Shown here piece after piece: positions 31,914 through 46,100 of a DNA stretch of 64,000 nucleotides (within the stretch, counting starts at the first letter, position 1; each line of letters opens with the position of its first letter). The translations under genes and the position numbers were made by a program. The stretch is from NCBI GenBank assembly GCA_023055505.1, contig JALIRH010000030.1:8366001-8430000 (forward strand). The letters run 5' to 3'. This stretch comes from Callipepla californica brunnescens. Its lineage: Eukaryota; Chordata; Aves; Galliformes; Odontophoridae. The notes beneath the pieces are model-generated. The model saw nothing but the letters and a program-made list of their open reading frames with translations, was not told where the DNA came from and did not search any database.

Positions 31914-34073
31914 ATGTCTTTCATTTGGAGCATTTTCAAATGGGACTGGGGGAGAACAGAACAGGTTCCTTTCCAGCAAGCAAAACAGGCGGTGAAACAA
32001 GCCCAGGCATTGGGTATATTCGATCCTACCCTCCCAGCTGAATTGGATGTTCATGTTACTCAGGATGGCTTTGGCTGGGGCCTGTGGCAACGTCAGAGTT
32101 CTGTTTGGACCCCCATTGGATTTTGGTCTGGGGTCTGGCATGGAGCAGAAGAAAGATATAGTATGATTGAAAAGCAGCTATTGGCTGCCTATACTGCATT
32201 ACAAGCAGTAGAGCCAATAACCCAGACGGCTGAAGTCGTAGTTAAGACCACTCTTCCAATTCAGGGGTGGGTAAGAGATCTGACCCACCTCCCTAAGACA
32301 AGGGTGGCCCAGGCACAGACGGTGGCACGATGGGTCGCCTATCTCAGCCTGAGGAGTAGTCGGTCTTCCTCACCGTTGAAAGAAGAACTCCAAAAGATTC
32401 TAGGCCCAGTGACGTATCACAGTGATGCACCAAAACAAACCTTGGTTGCTCCGCCAGAGAAGAGTCCCGTCCAGGAAGGAGAATATCCCATTCCTGAAGA
32501 TGCCTGGTACACGGATGGGTCCAGCAAGGGCAACCCAAGTAAGTGGAGAGCAGAAGCATACCATCCTGATACAGACACAATATGGTTTGAAGAGGGGGAT
32601 GGTCAAAGCAGCCAGTGGGCAGAGCTGCAGGCCGTGTGGATGGTTATAACCAAAGAACCTGGTGACAGTATCCTGAATATTTGCACAGATAGCTGGGCTG
32701 TGTACCGGGGGCTCGCTCTTTGGATTGCACAGTGGGCTACCCAGGACTGGACTATCCACTCCCGACCGATCTGGGGCAAAGATATGTGGTCACACATATG
32801 GGATACAGTCAAACACAGAACTGTACGTGTCTACCATGTTTCTGGTCAGTGACCCCTACAGTCACCAGGAAATGATGAAGCCGACACACTGGCCCGAGTT
32901 AGATGGGTTGAGAACTCACCATCTGAGAACATCGCCTACTGGTTACATCAAAAGCTGCGGCATGCTGGACAGAAGACCATGTGGGCAGCTGCCAAAGCAT
33001 GGGGACTGCCCGTACAATTATGGGACGTAGCTCAAGCATGCCGAGACTGTGATGTCTGCTTCAGAATGAGACCGAGGTCGTTGCCTGAAACTACAGCCCA
33101 TCTTGCTAGAGGACACAATCCTCTACAGCGATGGCAGGTTGATTATATTGGGCCCCTCCCTCGATCTAAGGGAGCGAGATATGCCCTAACCTGTGTTGAC
33201 ACTGCGAGTGGGTTAATGCAGGCCTATCCAGTACCAAAAGCCAACCAGGCATATACCATCAAGGTGCTCACGAGATCGATGGCTGCCTATGGGACACCAC
33301 AAGTCATTGAGAGCGACCAAGGGACTCATTTTACGGGTGCAATGATGCAACGCTGGGCAGAAGAGAACAATACTGAGTGGCGATTCCACCTGCCATACAA
33401 TCCAACGGGGCAGGCCTCATTGAGCGTTATAATGGCATTCTCAAGGCTGCCCTGAAGACAGACTCTCAGTCTCTGCAGGGGTGGACAAAGAGACTCCACG
33501 AAACCCTTTGAGATCTGAATGAAAGACCTAGAGATGGCAGACCCAGTGCCTTGAAAATGTTGCCAACAACATGGGCCTCCCCACTTAGGATCCAAATTAC
33601 AGGTACAGATAATGAGGTAAGACCTCAGACTGGCCGTGAGAACAATCTTCTGCTCCCTGCCCCTGAGAACCTAAGACCAGGTACCAATAAAATAAGATGG
33701 CCTTGGAAGGTGCAGGTAGGACCACGATGGTGTGGCCTACTTGCACCTTGGGGGAGATTGTTGGAGGTGGGAGGTTCGGTAGTCCCTTCGGTAATTGGTA
33801 CATGGCCTACTGATATTGTGGTCAACACTCCAGTCTTTATTCCTAAAGGAACCCCTATCATGTCTCTGTGACAGATCAGGACGCCCCCTCTAGTGCCTGA
33901 TCTAATCGTGCAGCCACAGACATCGGGCCAAAAAGTTTGGTACAGGCGGCCAGGACGTGCCCCTGTACAAGCTGAAGTGTTGACCCAAGACAGGAATACG
34001 GCCTGTATAGTGCCCTGGAGAGCGGACCTCCCCCTCCTGGTACCTTTGAAACATCTATATTACTCCCTGTGAG
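31914..34073 (+). pseudogene. ERV-C pol remnant: RT connection, RNase H, integrase (broken)
   Basis: This plus-strand pol lacks everything before the RT connection. RNase H (WYTDGSS, WAELQAVW and CTDSWAVY regions) and integrase (an LHQKLRH zinc-binding pair with CRDCDVC, then DYIGPLP and SDQGTHF) are readable. Breaks: TGA at 32850-32852 between RNase H and integrase, a 1-bp deletion near 33405 before the catalytic Glu, TGA near 33509, and TGA at 33869-33871 (two of these at Trp codons of ERV-D). The last codons, ending YYSL, match ERV-D. No env is found between there and the purine tract before the LTR. Confidence 0.87.
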
Positions 34074-34401
34074 TCTATGAGTCACCAGAGGGAACCAAAT
34101 GATGCTGCAAAGTTCCAAAGTTGCTATAAGATCATATGCAACATCCGGTGATGGTCTACCTGGGACTGATGGAGAGTAGGACGGACCTGCACAACATGAC
34201 CGCATGCTTCCAGTAGACACCACCGAGCACTGGCCCAAGGAAGAACACGAGCCATACGCTGATCATCACTCATCCCAGATTACATCGATACACATTGAGA
34301 CGGGTTATTATGTAAAACGTCGCGATATATTGGGTCTCTGTATTAAGGAGGGCTCAACCTACAGTTACTTAATCAGTGGTTCATGTCGTGAAGGGGTGGA
34401 G

Positions 34402-34738
34402 TGTATGGGAACTGTTGAATCACGGCCTGAACCACTGATTGACCACCTGAGGCAAGCCCTGAGTCAGCTGCAGGGGCACAACTGAGTGTGATTGGAAGGG
34501 GTGGAGTTTGACTCCACCTCTCCCAAGACCCCATTTAAGGGCTGACCACCAGCAGGGGAGGATCTCTTGTTGGAGATCCCTCCCTGGTGGAGTTATCGGC
34601 AAGCCTCAACCATCATCAAGGTGAGCCAATCTCTTTTTGCTATTTATTTGTATATCATCTACTTGAAGCCTACCAAAAATATACCATCCTTTCGCACTAC
34701 TTCCTTGAAGTGCTTTCTTTAGGGTTATTTGCCCTACA
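34402..34738 (+). mobile_element. ERV-C 3' LTR
   Basis: The LTR runs from TGTATGGGAAC, directly after the purine tract GAAGGGGTGGAG, to CCTACA. It is followed by sequence belonging to the ZNF 3' flank (compare 24765-24790). The 5' LTR is truncated, so no target duplication can be checked. Confidence 0.8.
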
Positions 34739-34769
34739 GTACCAGAATCAAACGTCCTTTTACCATTCC

Positions 34770-35971
<1,202 letters not shown>

Positions 35972-36108
35972 TCACAGAGGAGTGAAACTCCAGTCGCAGC
36001 CACTTCTCTGTCCCCAGCACACACATGCTGCCTGAGAGCACCTCTCTCTCCCCCTGCATTCACATCCCTCACCCCCTGGCCTCTCCTGCCCGCTTTTCCC
36101 AGCCCCTA

Positions 36109-36543
36109 TGTTGTGGTTTAGTGGTTTTGATGCCGGTATTCCACATCAGAACATCATGCAGGCAGGGAAGGAGTTAATGCTGTGGGGAGCAGGGGAGTGG
36201 TGGAGCTCCGCACCGGACGGGAGGCCCGCGCTTTTTGGTGCCGCGCTCTCCGGGCGGCTGTGAGGAGTTCAGCACGTGTAACGTAAGCTCCCAGTTTTCT
36301 GGTTTGGAAATTTTGTCTCTCTCTCTCAATTGCTCAATTTTTTTAGATTTAGTAAAGTTACCGTTCCTTCTCAGATCGTGCCGTTGTGTTTTTCTTTACA
36401 GACCCTTAATCCCCTCTGTTTTCCCCTCCACCTGGAGCACGAGGCTCTGCTTATCCGGCCGCGCGGCAGTTTTTTTTCCCTCTCCCTTTCTTTTACCCTT
36501 CTCGGTTCCCTCTTCGGTTACTGTCATGGATAACACCGTGACA
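36109..36543 (+). mobile_element. LTR of the ERV-B family, abutting the minisatellite
   Basis: This 435-bp LTR runs TGTTGTGG to CCGTGACA and is a diverged relative of the ERV-B LTRs, with many scattered differences. On its left is ZNF-4 sequence up to AGCCCCTA, the intron start after the ATG exon (compare 27675-27686). On its right the 18-bp minisatellite begins at the next base. No target duplication is present (CCCTA left, GGCCC right), so this is not a simple solo LTR. Confidence 0.85.
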
Positions 36544-36741
36544 GGCCCCAGTGATCCCTGTGGCCCCAGTGATCCCTGTGGCCCCAGTGATCCCTGTGGC
36601 CCCAGTGATCCCTGTGGCCCCAGTGATCCCTGTGGCCCCAGTGATCCCTGTGGCCCCAGTGATCCCTGTGGCCCCAGTGATCCCTGTGGCCCCAGTGATC
36701 CCTGTGGCCCCAGTGATCCCTGTGGCCCCAGTGATCCCTGT
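36544..36741. repeat. Homogeneous subarray: 11 identical AGTGATCCCTGT units
   Basis: Eleven units of GGCCCCAGTGATCCCTGT without a single difference start at the first base after the LTR. This variant is not prominent elsewhere in the array, so it reflects a very recent local expansion. Confidence 0.95.
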
Positions 36742-36849
36742 GGCCCCATTGATTCCTATGGCCCCATTGATTCCTATGGCCCCATTGAGTTCTAAGACTC
36801 CATTGAGTTCTATGGCTCCATTGATTCCTATGGCCCCATTCAGTTCAAT

Positions 36850-37137
36850 GGCCCCATCGATCCCTATGGCCCCATCGATCCCTATGGCCCCATCGATCCC
36901 TATGGCCCCATCGATCCCTATGGCCCCATCGATCCCTATGGCCCCATCGATCCCTATGGCCCCATCGATCCCTATGGCCCCATCGATCCCTATGGCCCCA
37001 TCGATCCCTATGGCCCCATCGATCCCTATGGCCCCATCGATCCCTATGGCCCCATCGATCCCTATGGCCCCATCGATCCCTATGGCCCCATCGATCCCTA
37101 TGGCCCCATCGATCCCTATGGCCCCATCGATCCCTAT
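36850..37137. repeat. Homogeneous subarray: 16 identical ATCGAT units
   Basis: Sixteen identical units of GGCCCCATCGATCCCTAT, each carrying one CpG and one ATCGAT site, give an exact 18-bp ladder of CpGs. Confidence 0.95.
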
Positions 37138-40100
37138 GGCCCCACTGATCCCTATGGCCCCACTGATTCCTATGGCCCTATTGATCCTTATGGCCCCATT
37201 GAGTTCTATGGCCCAATTGAGTTCTAAGGCCCCATTGAGTTCTACGGCTCCATAGATCCCTACGGCCCCATTGAGTTCGATGGCCCCATTGATCCCTATG
37301 GCCCTATTGATCCCTATGGCCCTATTGATCCCTATGGCCCCATTGATCCCTATGGCCCCATTGAGTTCGAAGGCCCCATTGAGTTCTACTGCCGCATTGA
37401 TTCCTATGGCCCCTTTGAGTTCTATGGCCACATTGATTCTTATGGCCCCATTGATTCCTATGGTCCCATTGATCCCTATGGCCCCATTGAGTTCTATGGC
37501 CCCATTGATCCCTATGGCATTATTGATTCCTATGGTCCCATTGAATCCTATGGCCCCATTGATCCCTATGGCCCCTTTGAGTTCTATGGCCCATTTGAGT
37601 TCTATGGCCCCATTGATTACCATGGACCCATTGCTTCCTATGGCCCCACTCATTCCTATGGCCCCGTTGATTCCTACGGCCCCACTGATCCCTATGGCCC
37701 CATTGATTCCTATGGCCCCATTGATTCCTGTGGTCCCATTGATTCCTGTGGCCCCATCGATCCCTATGGCCCCATCGATCCCTATGGCCCCATTGAGTTC
37801 GAAGGCCCCATTGAGTTCTACTGCCCCATTGATTCCTATGGCCCCTTTGAGTTCTATGGCCACATTGATTCCTATGGCCCCATTGATTCCTATGGTCCCA
37901 TTGATCCCTATGGCCCCATTGAGTTCTATGGCCCCATTGATCCCTATGGCACCATTGATTCCTATGGTCCCATTGAACCCTATGGCCCCATTGATCCCTA
38001 TGGCCCCTTTGAGTTCTATGGCCCATTTGAGTTCTATGGCCCCATTGATTCCTATGGACCCATTGATTCCTATGGCCCCACTCATTCCTAAGGCCCCGTT
38101 GATTCCTATGGTCCCATTGATCCCTATGGCTCCATTGAGTTCTACGGCCCCATTGATCCCTATGGCCCCATTGATCCCTATGGCCCGATTGAGTTCTAAG
38201 GCCCCATTGATCCCTATGGCCCCATTGATTCCTATGGCCCCATTGATCCCTATGGTACCATTGATTTCTGTGGCCCCATTGATCCCTAAGGACCCATTGA
38301 GTTCTACGGCCCCATTGATCCCTATGGCCCCATTGATTTCTGTGGCCCCATTGAGTTCTATGGCCCCATTGATCCCTATGGCCCCATTGATTCCTATGGC
38401 CCCATTGCTCCCTATGGCCCCTCTGAGTTCTATGGTCCCATTGAGTTCTATGGCTGTATAGATTCCTATGGCCACATTGATTCCTATGGTCCCATTGATG
38501 ACTATGGCCCCATTGATTCCTATGGCCCCATTGATCCCTATGGTCCCATTGATTCCTGTGGCCCCATTGATCCCTATGGCCCTACTGAGTTCTATGGCCC
38601 CACTGATTCCTATGGCCCATTTGATCCCTATGGCCCCATTGATCCCTATGGCCCCATTGAGTTCTATGGCCCCATTGATTCTTATGGTCCCATTGATCTC
38701 TCCAACCCCTTTGAGTTCTAAGGTCCCATTGAGTTCTATGGCCCCACTGATCCCTATGGCCCCATTGATTCCAATGACCCCTTTGATTCCTATGGCCCCA
38801 TTGATCTCTACAACCCCATTGAGTTCTAAGGCTCCATTGAGTTCTATGGCCCCATTGAGTTCTATGGCCCCATTGATTCCTATGGCCCCATTGATTCCTA
38901 TGGCCCCATTGAGTTCTACGGCCTCATTCATTCCTATGGTCCCATTGATCGCTGTGGCCCCATTGATTCCTATGACCTTATTGATTCCTGAGGCCCCATT
39001 GATTTTTATGGCCCCTTTCAGTTCAATGGCCACATTGATTCCTATGGCCCCTTTGAGTTCAATGGCCCAATTGATCCCTATGGCCCCATTGATCCCTATG
39101 GCCCCTATGAGTTCTATGGCCCCTTTCAGTTCAATGGCCACATTGATTCCTATGGCCCCATGGATCCCTATGGACAAATGAATTCCTATGGCCCCATGGA
39201 TTCCTATGGCCCCATTGATTCCTATGGTCCCATTGAGTACTATGACCCCATTGAGTTCTAGGCCCCATTGATCCCTATGGCCCCATTGATTCTTATGGCC
39301 TCATCGATTCCTATGGCCCCATTGATTCCTATGGCCCCATCGATTCCTATGGTCCCATTGATCTCTATGGCCCCATTGATCCATATGGCCCCATTGATCC
39401 ATATGGCCCCATTGATTCCTAAGGCCCCATTGAGTTCTATGGCTCATTTGATCCCTATGGCCCCGTTGATCCCTAAGGCCCCATTGAGTTCCACATCCCC
39501 ATTGATCCCTATTGCCCCACTGATCTCTATGGCCCCATTGAGTTCTAAGACCCCATTGAGTTCTATGGCCCCATGGATCCCTATGGTTCCATTGATCCCT
39601 ATGGCCCTATTGATCCCTATGGCCCCATTGATTCCTATGGTCCCATTGATCCCTATGGCCCCATTGAGTTCTAAGGCCACATTTATTCCTATGGTCCCAT
39701 TGATCTTTATGGCCCTATTGATAACTATGGCCCCATTGATTACTATGGCCCTATTGATCCCTATGGCCCCATTGATCCCTATGGCCCCATTGAGTTCTAA
39801 GGCCCAATTGAGTTCTACTGCCCCATTGATTCCTATGGCCCCTTTGAGTTCTATGGCCACATTGATTCCTTAGGCCCCATTGATTCCTATGGTCCCATTG
39901 ATCCCTATGGCCCCATTGAGTTCTATGGCCCCATTGATCCCTATGGCACCATTGATTCCTATGGCCCCACTGAGTTCTATGGCCCCACTGATTCCTATGG
40001 CCCCATTGATTCCTATGGTCCCATTGAATCCTATCGCCCCATTGATCCCTATGGCCCCTTTGAGTTCAATGGCCCATTTGAGTTGTATGGCCCCATTGAT

Positions 40101-43100
40101 TCCTATGGCCCCACTCATTCCTATGGCCCCACTCATTCCTATGGCCCCGTTGATTCCTATGGCCCCATTGATCCCTATGGCCCCATTGATTCCTATGGCC
40201 CCATTGATTCCTCTGGTCCCATTGATTCCTGTGGCCCCATCGATCCCTATGGCCCCATTGAGTTCTACGGCCCCACTGATCCCTATAGCCCCATTGATCC
40301 CTAAGGCCCCATTGATCCCTATGGCCCAACTGAGTTCTATTGTCCCACTGACTCCTATGGCCCCATTGATCCCTATGGCCCTACTGAGTTCCATGGCCCC
40401 TTTGAGTTCTATGGCCACACTGAGTTCTATGGCCCCACTGATCCCTATGGCCCCATTGATTCCTATGGCCCTATCGATTCCTATGGCCGCATTGATCCCT
40501 AAGGCCCCAATGATCCCTATGGCCCCTTTAATCCCTATGGCCCCATTGATCCCTATGGCCCCATTGATCCCTATGGCCCCATTGAGTTCTATGGCCGCCT
40601 TCATTCCTATGGTCACATTGATCCCTATGGCCCCATCGATTCCTATGGCCCCATTGATCCCTATGGCCCCATTGAGTTTTATCGCTACATTGAGTTCTAG
40701 GGCTCCATGATCCCTATGGCCCCATTGATCTGGATGGCCCCATTGATCTGGATGGCGCCATTGATCCCGATGGCCCCATTGATTCCTATGGTCCCTTTGA
40801 TGTCTACAACCCCTTTGAGTTCTAAGGCCCCATTGAGTACTATGGCCCCATTGAGTTTTACGGCCCCATATTCAATGGTCCCATTGATCGCTGTGGCCAC
40901 ATTGATCCCTATGGCCCCATTGATTTTTATGGCCCCTTTCAGTTCAATGGCCACATTGATTCCTATGGCCCCTTTGAGTTCTATGGCCCAATTGATCCCT
41001 ATGGCCCCATTGATCTCTATGGCCCCGTTGAGTTCTATGGCTTTTTTGAGTTCTTTGGCTCCATTGATCCCTATGGCCCCATTGATTCCTATGGTCCCAA
41101 TGATTTTTATGGCCCCTTTCAGTTCATTGGCCACATTGATTCCTACGGCCCCATGGATCCTTATGGCCCCATTGATCCCTATGGCCCCATTGAGTTCTAT
41201 GGCCGCCTTCATTCCTATGGTCACATTGATCCCTATGGCCCCATTGATTCCTACGGCCCCACTGATCCCTATGGTCCCATTGATCCCTATGGCCCCTTTG
41301 AGTTCTATGGCCCCATGGATCCCTATGACGCCATCGATCGCTATGGCCCCTATGAGTTCTATGGCTCCATTGATTCCTATGGCCCCTTTGATCCCTATGG
41401 CCCCATTGATCCCTATGGCCCCATCGATTCCTATGGCCCCATTGATCCCTATGGCCCCACTGAGTTCTATGGCCCCACTGATTCCTATGGCCCCATTGAT
41501 GACTAAGGCCCCATTGATTCCTATGACCCCATTGATCCCTATGGTCCCATTGATTCCTATGGCCCCATTGATCCCGATGGCCCCATTGATTCCTATGGTC
41601 CCATTGATCTCTACAACCCCTTTGAGTTCTAAGGCCCCATTGAGTACTATGGCCCCATTGAGTTTTACGGCCCCATATTCAATGGTCCCATTGATCGCTG
41701 TGGCCACATTGATCCCTATGGCACCATTGATTTTTATGGCCCATTTCAGTTCAATGGCCACATTGATTCCTATGGCCCCTTTGAGTTCTATGGCCCATTT
41801 GATCCCTATGGCCCCATTGATCTCTATGGCCCCGTTGAGTTCTATGGCTTTTTTGAGTTCTTTGGCTCCATTGATCCCTATGGCCCCATTGATTCCTATG
41901 GTCCCAATGATTTTTATGGCCCATTTCAGTTCATTGGCCACATTGATTCCTACGGCCCCATGGATCCCTATGGCCCCATGGATTCCTAAGGCCCCATGGA
42001 TTCTTATGGCCCCATTGATTCCTATGGTCCCATTGATTCATATGGCCCCATTGAGTTCTATGGCCCCATTGAGTTCTATGGCCCCATTGATTCCTATGGC
42101 CTTATTGATCCCTATGGCCATATTGATCCCTATGGCCCCATTGTTTCCTTTGTCCCCATTGATCGCTGTGGCCCCATTGATCCCTATGGCCTTATTGAGT
42201 TCTATGGCGCCATTGAGTTCTATGGCCCCATTGATCACTATGGCCCCATTGATCTTTATGGCCCCATTGATTCTTATGGCCCCATTGATCCCTATGGCCC
42301 CATTGATCCCTATGGCTTCATTGATCCCTATTGCCCCAATGTGTTCTATGGCCGCATGAATTCCTATGGTCCCATTGATCCCTATGGCCCCATTGAACCC
42401 TATGGCCCCATTGATTTTCTATGGTTCCATTGATTCCTATGGCTCCTTGGAGTTCTATGGCCCCATTGATTCCTATGGCCCCATTGATCCCTAAGGCCCC
42501 TTTGATCCCTATGACCCCATTGAGTTCTATGGCCCCACTGATTCCTATGTCCCCATTATTTCCTATGGCCCCATTGATCCCTATGGTTCCATTGATCCCT
42601 ATGGCCCCATTGAGTTTTATGGCCCCACTGATTCCTATGGCCCCATTGTTTCCTATGGCCCCATTGATCCCTATGGTTCCATTGATCCCTATGGCCCCAT
42701 TGATCCCTATGGCCCCATTGATTCTTATGGCCCCATTGATCCTTATGGCCCCATTGATCCCTATGGCTTCATTGATCCCTATTGCCCCAATGTGTTCTAT
42801 GGCCGCATGAATTCCTATGGTCCCATTGATCCTTCTGGCCCCATTGAACCCTATGGCCCCATTGATTTTCTATGGTTCCATTGATTCCTATGGCTCCTTG
42901 GACTTCTATGGCCCCATTGATTCCTATGGCCCCATTGATCCCTAAGGCCACTTTGATCCCTATGGCCCCATTGAGTTCTATGGCCCCACTGATTCCTATG
43001 TCCCCATTATTTCCTATGGCCCCATTGATCCCTATGGTTCCATTGATCCCTATGGCCCCATTGATCTTTATGGCCCCATTGATTCTTATGGCCCCATTGA

Positions 43101-46100
43101 TCCCTATGGCCCCATTGATCCCTATGGCTTCATTGATCCCTATTGCCCCAATGTGTTCTATGGCCGCATGAATTCCTATGGCCTTATTGATCCTTATGGC
43201 CCCATTGATCCCTATGGCCCAGTTGATTCCTATGGCCCCATTGATTCCGGTGGCCCCATTGATTCCTGAGGCCCCATTGATCCCTATGGCGCCACAGATT
43301 CCTATGGCCTTATTGATTCCCATGGTGCCATTGATCCCTATGGCCCCATTGATTCCTATGGTCTCATTGATCCCTATGGCCCCATTGATCCCTATGGCCC
43401 CTTGATTTTCTATGGCTACATTGATCCCTATGGCCCCATTGAGTTCTAAGGCCCCATTGAGTTCTATGGCCCCTTTGATCCCTATGGCCCCATTGATTCG
43501 TATGGCCCCATTGATTCCAATGGCCCCATTGATCCCTATGGCCCCATTGAGTACTATGGCCCCATTGATCCCTATGGCCCCATTGATCCCTATGGCCCCG
43601 TGTAGTTCTATGGCCCCATTCATTCCTATGGCCCCATTGATTCCTGTGGCCCCATTGATTCCTGTGGCCCCATTGATCTTTATGGCCCTATTGATCCCTA
43701 TGGCCCCTTTAATCCCTATTGCCCCATTGATTCCTATGGCCACATTGATTCCTATGATCCCATTGTGTTCTATGGCCCCATTGATCCCTATGGCCCCATT
43801 GATTCCTATTGCCCCATTGTTCCCTATGGCCCCATTGTTCCCTATGGCCCCACTGAGTTCTATGGGCCCATAGATTCCAATGGCCCCATCTATCCCTATT
43901 TCCACATTGAGTTCTATGGCCCCATTGATTCTAATGGCCCCACTGATCCCTATGGACCCATTGAGTTCTATGGCCCCACTGATTCCTATGGTCCCATTGA
44001 TTCCTGTGGCCCCATTGATCCCTATGGCCCCATTGATCCCTATGGCCCCATTGATCCTATGGCCCCATTGATTCCTGTGACCCCATTCATTCCTATGGCC
44101 CCAGTCAGTTCTATGGCCCCATTGACCCCTATGGCCCCATTCATCCCTATGGCCCAATTGATCCCTATGTCCCCATTGAGTTCTATGGCCCCATTGATTC
44201 CTATGGCCCCATTGATTCCTATGGCCTCATTGAGTTCTATGGCCCCATTGATTCCTGTGGCCCCATTGATTCCTGTGGCCCCATTGATCCCTAAAGCTTC
44301 ACTGATTCCTATGGCCCCATTGATTCCTATGGTCCCATTGATCCCTATGGCCCCATTGATCCCTATGGCCCCATTTATTTTCTATGGTTCCATTGATTCC
44401 TATGGCTCCTTGGAGTTCTATGGCCCCATTGATTCCTATGGACCCATTGATCCCTAAGGCCCCATTGATCCCTATGGCCCCATTGAGTTCTATGGCCCCA
44501 CTGATTCCTATGGCCCAATTGTTTCCTATGGCCCCATTGATCCCTATGGTTCCATTGATCCCTATGGCCCCATTGATCTTTATGGCCCCATTGATTCTTA
44601 TGGCCCCATTGATCCCTATGGCCCCATTGATCCCTATGGCTTCATTGATCCCTATTGCCCCAATGTGTTCTATGGCCGCATGAATTCCTATGATCCCATT
44701 GATCCCTATGGCCCCATTGAACCCTATGGCCCCATTGATTTTCTATGGTTCCATTGATTCCTATGGCTCCTTGGACTTCTATGGCCCCATTGATTCCTAT
44801 GGCCCCATTGATCCCTAAGGCCCCTTTGATCCCTATGGCGCCATTGAGTTCTATGGCCCCACTGATTCCTATGTCCCCATTATTTCCTATGGCGCCATTG
44901 ATCCCTATGGTTCCATTGATCCCTATGGCCCCATTGATCTTTATGGCCCCATTGATTCTTATGGCCCCATTGATCCCTATGGCCCCATTGATCCCTATGG
45001 CTTCATTGATCCCTATTGCCCCAATGTGTTCTATGGCCGCATGAATTCCTATGGCCTTATTGATCCTTATGGCCCCATTGATCCCTATGGCCCCATTGAT
45101 TCCTATGGCCCCATTGATTCCGGTGGCCCCATTGATTCCTGTGGCCCCATTGATCCCTATGGCGCCACAGATTCCTATGGCCCCATTGATTCCCATGGTG
45201 CCATTGATCCCTCTGGCCCCATTGATTCCTATGGTCCCATTGATCGCTATGGCCCCATTGATCCCTATGGCCCCTTGATTTTCTATGGCTCCATTGATTC
45301 CTATGGTCACATTGATCCCTATGCCAATGCTCTGATTCCTATGGTCCCATTGTGTTCTATGGCCTCATTGAGTTCTATGGCCTTATCGATTCCTATGGTC
45401 CCATTGATCGTTGTTGCCCCATAGATCCCTATTTCCCCATTGATCCCTATGGCCCCTTTGATTCCTATGGCCCCTTTGATCCCTATGATCCCTTTGATTC
45501 CTATGGCCACATTGATTCCTGTGGCCACATTCATTCCCATGGCCCCAGTGAGTTCTATGGCCCAATTGATTCCTATGGCCCCATTGATTCCTATGGCCTT
45601 ATTGATTCTTTTGGCCTCATTGAGTTCTACGGCCCCATTGAATTTTATGTTCCCATTAATCCCTATGGCCCCATTGATTCCTGTGGCCACATTGATCCCT
45701 AACGTCCCATTGTGTTCTATGGGCCCATTGAGTTATATGGCCCCATCGATCCCTATGGCCCCATTGATCCTTATGGCCCAATTGATTCCTATGGCCCCAC
45801 TCATCCCTATGGCCCCACTGATTCCTATGGCTCCACTGATTCCTATGGCCCCACTGATCCCTATAGCTTCATTGATTCCTATGGACCTATTGATTCCTAT
45901 GGCCCCATTGATCCCTATGGCCCCATTGATCCCTATGGCCCCATTGATTCCTGTGACCCCACTGATTCCTGTGGCCCCATTGATTCCTATGGCCCCATTG
46001 ATTCCTATGGCCCCATCGATCCCTATGTCCACATTGAGTTTTATGGCCCCATTGATCCCTATGGCCCCATTGATCCCTATGGCCCCATGTAGTTCTATGG

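Noticed and set aside
36109..36543. Ordinary solo LTR
   Set aside because: The flanks do not match (ZNF sequence left, satellite right) and no target duplication is present.
36493..39177. 894-codon minus-strand ORF and other long ORFs in the satellite as real proteins
   Set aside because: The 18-bp unit has no stop in four of six frames, so long ORFs are expected by structure. Overlapping long ORFs occur on both strands, boundaries follow odd-length units and TAT-to-TAA changes, and no unique sequence or domain is present.
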